Shown here: positions 1-12,600 of the stretch, piece after piece | How the letters are laid out: every line of letters starts with the position of its first letter | Position numbering within the stretch: position 1 is the stretch's first letter | Notes under the pieces: model-generated | Told to the model about the DNA's origin: nothing | Databases searched by the model: none | What the model saw: the letters and a program-made list of their open reading frames with translations, nothing else | Program-made: the position numbers and the translations under genes | Source: Propionibacteriaceae bacterium | GTDB taxonomy: Bacteria; Actinomycetota; Actinomycetes; Propionibacteriales; Propionibacteriaceae | Assembly (NCBI GenBank): GCA_031272195.1 | Contig: JAISUF010000061.1 | Coordinates: 1 to 39,117, forward strand | Reading direction: 5' to 3' | Length of the DNA: 39,117 nucleotides

Positions 1-1225
1 CCCCAGCGCCGCCCGGTGACGCCCACGCCGCAGAACGGGGAGAGCCATCCGCCAACCCGCCACCGCTCGGGGAGGCCGCTTCGCCGCCGGCCACGGGCGC
101 GTCCCACAGGGCCAGCGCCAGCGGGACGACCCAGACGTAGTGGTGCGACCACGAGACGGGCGAGCCGAGCAGCGACGTCAGCCCGGCCAGGCAGAAGCCC
201 AGGGCCGGGAAGCGCCGCCCCACCCGGATCGCGCCGACCAGGCCGAGGACGATCAACGCCACGCTGAGCGCCAGCGCGATCGCCGACGGGCTGCCCGACA
301 GGCGCGTCCAGACGCCCATTACGGTTTGGTTGGTGGCGAATTGGATGCGGTCGTTGACGCCGGAGTTGCCGGTGGCCAGGGCCGCCCAGTAGTACAACGA
401 CGGTTGCCAGAGGGCGAATCCCAGCGCGGTGCAGACCAGGAACGAGCAGAAGGCCACCACGCCGACGCGGCGCCTCCCCGAGAAGAACTCGTAGACGGCC
501 AGCAGCGCCGGGGTCAGCTTGACGGCCGTCGCCAGGCCCGTCAGCCAGCCCTCCCGCCGCCTGACCCGCACGGTGCGGAAACCGCTCGTTCCCCCGGAGC
601 GCTGGACCGCACGTCCAACCGTTTCAGGGCTGGACACTCCGCCACGGCCTCCCGGCCCGGATTCGCGTCGAGAGGCGTCAACGGGTGGGAGCGTCGGTGA
701 CGCGGGCGACAGCCCACCTGGTCCGCCCGCCTTGGATCGTCCGAAGCGCGCCCGCATCCTGGGCAGCGAGTCGAGGCAGGCCAGAGCCACCAAGAAGACG
801 CCCATTTGGCCGAACCCCAACGTTTCGCGCACCGGTTCGACGAACAACACGCAGACGGTGGCGGCCGCCGACAGCGGCCAGCCGTGGAAGCCGCAGCGGC
901 GAAGCAGCAGCGCCAACGCCAGCACGCAACCGGCCAGCCACGCCGCCGCGGCGACGTCGACCGGCAGCCACGCCCACCCGACGCTCACCACAGCCGCGCA
1001 CGGTGGAGAGCTCCACGGCAGTTGGTCGGCGGCGACGTGGAAGAAGTCGGCCCCGGCCAGCACCAGCCGCCCCGTGCGCTGGTAGACCTCGAGGTCCATC
1101 ATGCCGCCCGGATGCCACGGCCACAGCGTTCCGCCGGGGATCAGCCGCGCCCCCACCACCAGCGCGGCCACCAGCGGCGGGGCCATCAGCCCGGCCCCCC
1201 GCAGCAGTCGCCGCCCAAGTCTCAC
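1..1225 (-). CDS. GT87/DUF2029-family polyprenyl-linked mannosyltransferase-like membrane protein, C-terminus beyond window edge
   Basis: Manual minus-strand translation from GTG at 1225 is open to position 1: VRLGRRLLRGAGLMAPPLVAALVVGARLIPGGTLWPW...MMDLEVYQRTGRLVLAGADFF...GWLTGLATAVKLTPALLAVYEFFSGRRR...LYYWAALATGNSGVNDRIQFATNQTVMGV...SPVSWSHHYVWVVPLALALW. The TGLATAVKLTP and SPVSWSHHYVW motifs with multiple TM segments are typical of this family. Not in the supplied ORF track because it runs off the edge. Confidence 0.85.
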   Translation of the reverse strand, partial: MRLGRRLLRGAGLMAPPLVAALVVGARLIPGGTLWPWHPGGMMDLEVYQRTGRLVLAGADFFHVAADQLPWSSPPCAAVVSVGWAWLPVDVAAAAWLAGCVLALALLLRRCGFHGWPLSAAATVCVLFVEPVRETLGFGQMGVFLVALACLDSLPRMRARFGRSKAGGPGGLSPASPTLPPVDASRRESGPGGRGGVSSPETVGRAVQRSGGTSGFRTVRVRRREGWLTGLATAVKLTPALLAVYEFFSGRRRVGVVAFCSFLVCTALGFALWQPSLYYWAALATGNSGVNDRIQFATNQTVMGVWTRLSGSPSAIALALSVALIVLGLVGAIRVGRRFPALGFCLAGLTSLLGSPVSWSHHYVWVVPLALALWDAPVAGGEAASPSGGGLADGSPRSAAWASPGGAG

Positions 1226-1363
1226 GCGCCCCAGCCTATTGCCTTGAGTCTTGACGCAGGTCACGGCCTGGGCGGCGCGGACGCGGCCGGAGCGTTGCCT
1301 GAGATGGGACATGGTTCCCATCCCAGGCTCAGTCGCCGCCTGTTTGGGTATAGGCTTCCGGGC

Positions 1364-2806
1364 ATGAATGGCACATTTTCGAGGGCTGCCGCAGGCGTTC
1401 TGACCGTCGCCCTCGTTTTCGGGGGAACTGTCTTGAGCGGTGGAACGCCGGCGGATGCCGCCTCGAAAACTGCCACATTGAAAGTCGGCACCTTCAACGT
1501 GCGCCAATACACCGTCGGCTTGGACGCCATCAACGCGGCCAAGAAGGCCGGCAAGAAGACCAATGAGAAGCCGTGGGAGACCAGGCGGACTGTCATCGCC
1601 GCACAGATCAACGCGGCCGGGCTGGACGTCGTCGGCATCCAGGAGGCGTCACCCTTCGGCAAGACGAAGGGCTGGACGGCTGTCGCACCTCAGGCCTGCA
1701 AGAATGGCGCGTCCACGGTCGGCGTCGTCACACAGCCGGCCTACACCCGCCCCGCCTACCAAGACGTCCGCTTCTTCGTCTACGACTATTACGAATCGAA
1801 ATGGACTTGGGACGAAACGACTCAGACATCAGTCGAGACGCAGACGCTGGTTCCAGGCCACTACGACGAGGACATCGAGGGGCAAGAGGGCTACTGGAAC
1901 GGCGATTGGGTGGAAGGCTATCTAGACAGCAAAGGCGTCTACTATGCCTCGCACGAGGAATACAAGACTTGGGTGCCACCGAAACCCAATAGCAGGACGA
2001 CCGACTATGACGGAAATCCCGGCTTCTGGGAATATGGTGCCTACGTCAACGGCGTCTGGACGCCGAGCGCGTGGAATCCCGAGCAGGCCTTCCCCGAGGC
2101 CACCGAACAGTGGAAATGCAGCAACTACACCTTCTGGACTATTATCAGCCAGCGGCAAGACCTCGTGAACCAGCTAGGCGGCACCTGGAAAGACACCGGC
2201 GGCAACGGGGCTGATTTCTTGGTCTACAAGTCCAACAAGTTGGAGGTTGTGAAACAGGGTTGGAAGGATATCGCCACCGAGAAGATCAAGAGCCAGCAGT
2301 TGGCCCGCGGCGTCTCGTGGGCGGTGTTCCGCCAGAAGGCGACAGGCCGACAGTTCTTCGTCATCTCGACGCATCTGAATCCGTACAAGTCGGCCAAGAT
2401 CCGCAAGCAGCGCGTCAAGCAGGCCAAGCAGATCCTGGCGTTGATCAAGAAGAACAACACCGGCAACCTGCCCGTCATCTTGACCGGAGACCTCTCCGAG
2501 ACCGCCCGAACGCATGCCGACGACGCGGCGCACATGTTGATCAGCAAGCTGAAGTGGACCGACGCCATCAGCAAAGCGAAGAAGAAGGTCAACCCCAATC
2601 TCTGCTCGGTGCAGGACTGGCGGCGCAAGCCTTGGAGCTGCGGCAATCAAGGCCATGTCGACTACGTGCTCTACAAGAAGGGCAACGCGAAAACGGTGAC
2701 CGTCCTGAAGTGGGCCAACGTCATGAATCTGAAGAACGGCAAAGTTGTCGGCGTAATTCCGTCCGATCACACGCTGATCACGGCGACGCTGAAGTTCAGC
2801 TACTGA
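1364..2806 (+). CDS. Secreted endonuclease/exonuclease/phosphatase (EEP) family protein with aromatic-rich insertion
   Basis: ATG at 1364 gives a signal peptide (MNGTFSRAAAGVLTVALVFGGTVLSGGTPADA), then EEP motifs KVGTFNVRQ, DVVGIQEAS, FFVISTHLNP, LPVILTGDLSE, HVDYVLYKKG and SDHTLITATL. The track start at 806 is too far upstream. Confidence 0.9.
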   Translation: MNGTFSRAAAGVLTVALVFGGTVLSGGTPADAASKTATLKVGTFNVRQYTVGLDAINAAKKAGKKTNEKPWETRRTVIAAQINAAGLDVVGIQEASPFGKTKGWTAVAPQACKNGASTVGVVTQPAYTRPAYQDVRFFVYDYYESKWTWDETTQTSVETQTLVPGHYDEDIEGQEGYWNGDWVEGYLDSKGVYYASHEEYKTWVPPKPNSRTTDYDGNPGFWEYGAYVNGVWTPSAWNPEQAFPEATEQWKCSNYTFWTIISQRQDLVNQLGGTWKDTGGNGADFLVYKSNKLEVVKQGWKDIATEKIKSQQLARGVSWAVFRQKATGRQFFVISTHLNPYKSAKIRKQRVKQAKQILALIKKNNTGNLPVILTGDLSETARTHADDAAHMLISKLKWTDAISKAKKKVNPNLCSVQDWRRKPWSCGNQGHVDYVLYKKGNAKTVTVLKWANVMNLKNGKVVGVIPSDHTLITATLKFSY

Positions 2807-2819
2807 CCGCCGCCTGACA

Positions 2820-2861
2820 ACGACGGCCTCCCGCTGCGATCAAGCTCCGGGAGGCCGTCGT
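2820..2861. terminator. Candidate bidirectional terminator hairpin between convergent genes
   Basis: Perfect 13-bp inverted repeat ACGACGGCCTCCC (2820-2832) / GGGAGGCCGTCGT (2849-2861), 16-nt loop, between convergent stop codons. No strong T-tract. Confidence 0.7.
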
Positions 2862-2937
2862 CATTCAGCGCGTTGGAGAACCGCCTGGCAAGTCCCAATC
2901 GAAGTCGGCCGGCCAGCGCCAATCGCTGGCCGCAGCG

Positions 2938-4200
2938 TCATTTCTTGATCGTGATGGTGCCCCCAGCCAGGGTGCGGGGGGCGTCGCCGCGAACATTGCC
3001 GCTCAGCTTGCACTTGACCATCGTCACCTTGGCGCCGGTCTGCGATTGCAGGCCGTACCACGAGTTCTTGGTGATCTTGACCGATTTCGAGATGGTCGCC
3101 GTCGTGCCCTTGTTCTGGAAGAACAGGCCGTGGTTCTTGTTCTTGGTGACGACGTTGCCCGAGCCGGTCACCTTGAATTTGGAGCCGTTGGAGACGATGA
3201 TGCCTGTCTTCTTCGACCCACTGACGGTGTTCTTGGACTTGAGCGTCAGCGTCGAGGCGTTGGCCGTCAAGCCCTCCTGGCCGGAGTTCTTGACCGTCGA
3301 ATGGTCGAGGACGCCGGTCGCCTTCTTGGAGAAGGCCACGCCGTAGCCTTTGGGCGCCGAAATGGTGGAGTCGTTCAAAGTCAAGGTGGAGCCCTTGTCG
3401 AAAACCGACGCGCCGTTGCCTTTGGCGCCGCTGACGGTCGTCTTGCCGAGGGTGGCCTTGGAGCCTTTCGAGACGATCAGGCCTTGCAGGCCGGTCTTGG
3501 ACAGTTTCACCTCGTCGGTGGTCAATTCGCTGGCGTCGGTGACGAGAATGCCGTATTTCTTGACGTCCGACAGCGACAGCTTGGCCAGTTTGACGCCGGT
3601 GGCGTCCTTCAGCATGACCAGCGGGACGTCGCCGCCCGAGCCGTCCCAGTCGCCCTGGTAGACGCCCGCGCCGGACAGCGAGGCGATGTTGATCATGGCC
3701 GCACCCTTGCCCTTCCAGGTGACAGTCGCGCCGTCTTCGGCGACAACGTAGACCGACGGCTGGGCCAGCCGCAGCGGGGCGGTCAGCTTGTAGGAGCCGG
3801 CCGCCAGGTGGACGACCAGCGGTGTCAGAGTCTTGCGCTGCTTGACGGCCTGGGCCACCTGGGCCGACAGCTCGGACTTGGCCTTGACCTCGACCACCGT
3901 GTAGTCGCTGATGCCGAAGTAGGCGGCTGCGGCGGTGAGGGCGTCGACGGGTTCGGTGGTCTCGGTGGTCTCGCCCGTGGCCGTGCCAGTGGCAGTGGGC
4001 GAGGCCTGCGGCGTCGCCGTTGCGGCGGCTGTGGGTGTGACCGTGGCCGTTGGCGACGCCCCGGCGGTGACCGTCACGGTCACCGTCACTGTGGGAGTGG
4101 CGGTGGCCTCCGTCTCGCCCCAAGCCTGGCTGATGGGCACCAATCCGGCGGCCAGCAGGCCGACCAGTGCGGCAGTGGCCCCAATTTCGAATTTGCGCAT
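2938..4200 (-). CDS. Secreted right-handed parallel beta-helix (pectate-lyase-like fold) repeat protein
   Basis: Signal peptide MRKFEIGATAALVGLLAAGLVPISQAWG, Thr/Pro/Ala-rich linker, then recurring turns such as YGILVTDASELTTDEVKLSKTGLQGLIVSKGSKATLGKTTVSGAKGNGASVFDKGS typical of beta-helix repeats. Confidence 0.75.
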   Translation of the reverse strand: MRKFEIGATAALVGLLAAGLVPISQAWGETEATATPTVTVTVTVTAGASPTATVTPTAAATATPQASPTATGTATGETTETTEPVDALTAAAAYFGISDYTVVEVKAKSELSAQVAQAVKQRKTLTPLVVHLAAGSYKLTAPLRLAQPSVYVVAEDGATVTWKGKGAAMINIASLSGAGVYQGDWDGSGGDVPLVMLKDATGVKLAKLSLSDVKKYGILVTDASELTTDEVKLSKTGLQGLIVSKGSKATLGKTTVSGAKGNGASVFDKGSTLTLNDSTISAPKGYGVAFSKKATGVLDHSTVKNSGQEGLTANASTLTLKSKNTVSGSKKTGIIVSNGSKFKVTGSGNVVTKNKNHGLFFQNKGTTATISKSVKITKNSWYGLQSQTGAKVTMVKCKLSGNVRGDAPRTLAGGTITIKK

Positions 4201-4381
4201 GATTTCCCCTTAGAGATTGGCGATACCGGCAGGCTAGCTCTGCCCAGAGTCCGCCAGGGGGAGGCTTGACGCGGGCCGCGTGTCCCTCAATGACACCTTG
4301 AGAGATAAGCCAGGCGTGCGACACGGCGGTGTCGAGGCCCAGTCGGACCGTCACCGGAGTGGCGGGCAGTACAGTGGACGG

Positions 4382-8089
<3,708 letters not shown>

Positions 8090-8169
8090 GAGACTGGGGT
8101 GGGCAACCCGGCGGACGCGGGGCACGCCCCAGTCACGCTAAGATGGCTGGCGGACGAGAGGGGTCGACG

Positions 8170-8709
8170 ATGAGACGAGTCTTGGGCGTTGCGCTGGCGG
8201 CGGCGGTGCTGCTGTTGACCGGCTGCTATGGCAACGATCAGAATATGGCCGCGAAAGTCGGCCAGACCGTCATCACCGAAACCGAGGTGACGCAGGTGGC
8301 GCAGAACTTCGTCGACGCCATGCCCGACTCCGGCTACACCGTCGAGCAGCTGCGCACGACCGTCGTCAACTGGGAGGTCGGCATCCAACTGGTCAAGCAG
8401 TCGCTGGGCTCCAACGAGACGCTCGACGCAGCCGTCACCGACGACGCCAAAGCCAGCTTCATCGCCCAATACTCCGACGTGACGGCCCTGTCGACCAACC
8501 CGGAGACCGCGTCCTGGACCCAAGACCTGGCCGCCTACGGCGTCGGCTCGGCGGCCCTCGGAGCCACCGGCATGAACGAGCTGGCCCAAGAGCTCGGCGT
8601 CGAGCTCAACCCGCGCTACGGCGAGTGGAATCCGGCCACCGGCCAAATCACCGGCACCGGATCGCTGTCGACACCCTTCCCGACCGCCACCGCGGCCACC
8701 GCTTCGTGA
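8170..8709 (+). CDS. Lipoprotein with SurA N-terminal-like domain
   Basis: Lipoprotein signal MRRVLGVALAAAVLLLTGC, then AAKVGQTVITETEVTQVAQNFVDAM resembling SurA_N; no PPIase domain. Lies between mfd and mazG. Confidence 0.65.
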   Translation: MRRVLGVALAAAVLLLTGCYGNDQNMAAKVGQTVITETEVTQVAQNFVDAMPDSGYTVEQLRTTVVNWEVGIQLVKQSLGSNETLDAAVTDDAKASFIAQYSDVTALSTNPETASWTQDLAAYGVGSAALGATGMNELAQELGVELNPRYGEWNPATGQITGTGSLSTPFPTATAATAS

Positions 8710-9521
8710 GCCGGACGCCTGATCTTCGCGCCAAGTCGGCTGGGGCCAACTGCCCTGCTGAGGAGGCGCCGACTGGTTCTGATCGCTCTGACCGCACGGC
8801 CACAGCCGGGACGCTGAGCAGCGCAACGGCATCTGCGACCGGCGGCAACTCTGGGGAGACTGCCGCGCAGCGGACTTCGTACCCCCAAGTGGCGCGGCTG
8901 TTGGGCGTCATGCGCCGACTGCGCCGCGAATGCCCGTGGGACGCCGAGCAAACCCACCTGACGCTGGCCAACTATCTGGTCGAGGAGACCGGCGAGCTGC
9001 TCGACGCCATCGAGGCCGGCAATGACGCCGACCTGGTCGAGGAGTTGGGCGACGTGCTGCTGCAAGTCGCCTTCCACTGCGAGATCGCCAGCCAACAGGG
9101 TCGTTTCGACATCGAGGACGTGGCTCGCGGCGTCGCCGACAAGCTGATCTCACGGCATCCGTACATCTACGCCGACGGCGACGTGCCCGCCGACCTGATG
9201 GTCACTTGGGAGCAGAACAAACAAGCCGAGAAGCGGCGCACCTCGGCCCTCGACGGCATCCCCGAGCGAATGTCAGCACTTGCCCGCGCCCACAAGGACT
9301 TCAGCCGCGCCGTCAACCACGGCCACGACCTGGCCTGCCTGGGCGTCGTCGCCGCCGACGCCGACCCAGCCGAGATCGGCCAACGCATCCTCGCCCTGGT
9401 GGCCCTCGCCCGCGAGACCGGCGTCGACCCCGATCAGGCCACCCGCCAAGCGTTGCGCGCCTTCGAGACCCGCCTGGTGAACGCCGAGAGTGACGCCGAT
9501 CCCGCCAAGGCGGCCCGCTGA
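8706..9521 (+). CDS. mazG: Nucleoside triphosphate pyrophosphohydrolase MazG
   Basis: MRRLRRECPWDAEQTHLTLANYLVEETGELLDAIE...DLVEELGDVLLQVAFHCEIA...RHPYIYADG...WEQNKQAEKR. GTG at 8706 overlaps the upstream stop; a later start is possible because the N-terminus is low complexity. Confidence 0.92.
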   Translation: MSRTPDLRAKSAGANCPAEEAPTGSDRSDRTATAGTLSSATASATGGNSGETAAQRTSYPQVARLLGVMRRLRRECPWDAEQTHLTLANYLVEETGELLDAIEAGNDADLVEELGDVLLQVAFHCEIASQQGRFDIEDVARGVADKLISRHPYIYADGDVPADLMVTWEQNKQAEKRRTSALDGIPERMSALARAHKDFSRAVNHGHDLACLGVVAADADPAEIGQRILALVALARETGVDPDQATRQALRAFETRLVNAESDADPAKAAR

Positions 9522-9552
9522 CGAGGACCGTGGCGGCTCGGCTTGGGCGGGG

Positions 9553-9615
9553 CCAATCCCGTAGCGGTCTTGCTTGAGCAGGACCAAGCCCGTAGCAGTT
9601 TGGGCTTGAGCGAGG
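9553..9615. repeat. Imperfect tandem direct repeat, about 31-bp period, between mazG and dnaE2 3' ends
   Basis: CCAATCCCGTAGCGGTCTTGCTTGAGCAGGA followed directly by CCAAGCCCGTAGCAGTTTGGGCTTGAGCGAGG. Confidence 0.6.
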
Positions 9616-9681
9616 CGTCTCGGGCCTGGCTCGCCTGGCTGGGCTGTCTTGATTCGGCCCGCCTGGCACGGCGAGACTGCG

Positions 9682-12600
9682 TCAGCTTGCGACCGAATGG
9701 CCGAAACGCTGGCGCCACAGCTCTTTGAGATCCCAGGCGTTGTCGGCCTGCACGCTGACGCCTTTCGCGCCGGTGCGCCTTGTCTTACCCGCCACGACCA
9801 GCAGTTTCGTGCCGAACAGCAGCGGCCCGGCCCGCTGTTGGGCCTCGTCGAAGAAGGCGCAGTCGGCGCAGCCCGTGCCGTCGTCCAAACTCAGGAAGAC
9901 GACCCGCTTGCCCGAGCGCGTCGGCGGGGTCTGCGTGGCCACCCGGACGCCCGCCACCAGCACCTCCGTTTGGCTGCGCACAGACAGCAGCTCGTCGGCC
10001 GGCGTCACGCCCAGTTCGTCCAACAAGGGGCGGTACAGCTCGACGACGTGCTCGTCGATCTCGGTCGAGAGGACGTCCAACTCCGAGCTGACCCGCTCCA
10101 GGCGGCTTAGCTGGTGGCCGGTCTCCAGCCGGTCGGCGGCAAACAGCGGCAGCGGCGGCTCGTCATCCGCCCGGGGACGGGCCGGGCTGGCCGTCAAACG
10201 CCGCACGTAGGCCACCACGTCGCCCCGGCTGGCCCGCTCGTCCACCAGCGAGTCCAACGCCCCGACCGCGCCCAGCCGCGTCAACAAGCGGCGTGACGGC
10301 GCCGCCCGCAGGTAGAAGTCGCCAATCGAGCGGTAGGGACGCCGCTCGACGATCCGCTCGACCTCGGCCGCCGTGATGCCGTGGACGTCCCGCAGCGACA
10401 GCCGTATGCCCTTGGCGGGACCGCCGATCTTGAGCGTTGGCGGCGAGTCGGCGTCGGCGGGCTTGGCCCATCCGCCGGGCTCTGCGTCGACGCCGCGCTT
10501 TGCCGTTGACCAAGCCTGTCTGGTCGTGGCGTGGGCGTCAGCCATGCGGGACGAGGGGTAGGCATTGCCAGAATCGCCCACTGCGGTGCTTGGCAGATCC
10601 GAGTCGGCGGGCAGCAGTTCGACGCGATACTCGTCTTGGGAGGCGTTGACGTCCAACGGCAGGATGCGCACCCCCAGGCGGCGGGCCTCGGCCACCAGCA
10701 GGCGTTTCGGATACATGCCGGGGTCGTGTTCGAGCAGGCCGGCCATGAACTCGGCGGGGTAGTGCGTCTTCAGCCAGGCCGACTGGTAGGTGGCGACGGC
10801 GAAAGCGGCGGCGTGCGCCTTGCAGAAGCCGAAGCTGCCGAAGCCCTTGACGACCTCCCAAATCCGGGCCACCTGGCGCGGCGCGAACAGCGGCCGCCCG
10901 TGCTGGTCGGTTTGGGCCGCCGCCCTGGCCTTGAAGACCGCCTCGAGCTGGTCCGTGCCGTCGGCCATGGAGCGTCTGATCTCGTCGGCTTGGGCCAAGC
11001 TGACGCCCATGCACAAGCTCAGAATCCGCAGCAGGTGCTCGTGGTAGATGACCACGCCGAACGAGTCGCCCAGGAAGCCTCGAAACAGCGGGTGCAGATA
11101 GTCGGGCGGTTTGAGGCCCAGCTTGGCCTCGACGAACGGCGTCACCAAATTGGCTTTCATCGGGCCGGGGCGGAACAGCGAGATGTCGGCGATGAGATCG
11201 GCGAAGCGGTCGGGCTGCATTTTGCCGACCAGTTCGCGTTGGCCCGGCGACTCGATTTGGAACATGCCGAGGGTGTGGGTGGTGCGGATGTTGGCGAAGG
11301 TCGGCTCGTCGTCGTGCGGCAGGGAGTCCAAGTCAATCTCGCCCTCGGGGGAGACGTAGGGCGCGTCCAGCGGCAGGCCGCCGACCAGCGCCGCCGTCGG
11401 CCCGTTGACGCGGACGATTTCGCGCACGGCGTGGGCCATCGCCGACTGCATGCGCACCCCGAGGACGTCCAGCTTCAGCAGGCCCATGTCGTCGATGTCG
11501 TCTTTGTCGTATTGGCTCATCGACAGGCCCAGGCCGGAGGGTTGGACGGGCGTCACCGAGAAAAGGTCGGCGTTGCCCAAGATGACGCCGCACGGATGCA
11601 TGGAGATGTGGCGGGGCAGGCGGTCGAGGCGTCCGGCCAGCTCGACCAGGCGGGCCAGGCACGGGTCGGCGGCGATTTCGGCGGCGGTGTCGCGCAGTTC
11701 GGGGCCGGATTCGAGTCGCCCGGCGATGTCGCGGGCGTTCAGCCGCCACAGGGACGACGCCAGCTTGTCGATTTGCTCCGGCTCCAAGCCGAGGGCCAGG
11801 CCGGCGTCGCGGACCGCGCCGCGGGCCCGGTAGGTGTTTTGCATCGACAGCAGCGTGACGCGGTGCTCGCCGTAACGGGCGAAGATTCGGCGGTAAATCT
11901 CGTGGCGGCGGGCCGATTCCACGTCGATGTCGATGTCGGGCAGGGTGGATCGGCGCACCCCAAGGAAGCGCTCGAAGAGGAGGTCGTGTTCGAGAGGGTC
12001 GACGTTGCTGACGCGCAGCAGGTAGTTGACCAGCGAGCCCGCCCCCGAACCGCGCGCCTGCACGCGCACGCCCATGTCGCGGATCAGTTTGGCGACGTCG
12101 GCCACCGTCAGGAAGTAGCTGGCGAAGCCGAATGCCGCGATGACGGCCAGTTCGTCGCGCAGACGGTCGTCGATGGCGTCGCGCTGTCGCCCAACGGCGT
12201 CTGGATAGCGCTCGGCCAGGGCGGCTTGGCAGGTTTGCGACAGGACCTGTTGCGGGTTGCCGCGCACGCCCAGCACGGACAGCTCGGGCACCTTGGGACG
12301 CCGCCAGCCCAGGTCGGCGGCCGGGTCGAGGCAGCAGCGGGCGGCCACCCGTGAAGTCTGCGCCAACAACTCGTTGACGGCGACTTTCCCCAGCCCAGCG
12401 AAACTGGCCACCCGTGCGGCTGTCTTGGCCATCTCCAAGCCGGGTTTGAGCCAGGCTTGGGCGTTCGGCTGCGGCTCGAAAGCGCCCAGGGGCAGCAGCA
12501 GGCCGGCGGCGTCCAGCACGTCGCCGGTGTAGGCGTCGTCGGGACGCAGGTAGCGCGCCTGGTTGGCCAGCACGGCGGGCACCTCGGCTCGTCGGGCCGC

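Noticed and set aside
806-1363. N-terminal extension of the EEP ORF in the track
   Set aside because: Antisense to the GT87 gene; the signal peptide begins at the ATG at 1364.
4020-4110. GTGACCGTCACGGTCACCGTCACTGTG repeat as a possible CRISPR or regulatory repeat
   Set aside because: It is the coding repeat for the TVTVTVTVT stalk of the beta-helix protein.
2861-4354. 497-aa minus-strand ORF
   Set aside because: Out-of-frame with the beta-helix gene on the same strand; His/Arg/Gly-rich artefact.
9682-9720. GGCCATTCGGT shared by the dnaE2 3' end and the dispersed repeat at 22500
   Set aside because: Only 11 nt; likely chance.
10531-12354. 607-aa plus-strand ORF antisense to dnaE2
   Set aside because: Composition-driven shadow ORF; dnaE2 on the opposite strand has unmistakable polymerase motifs.
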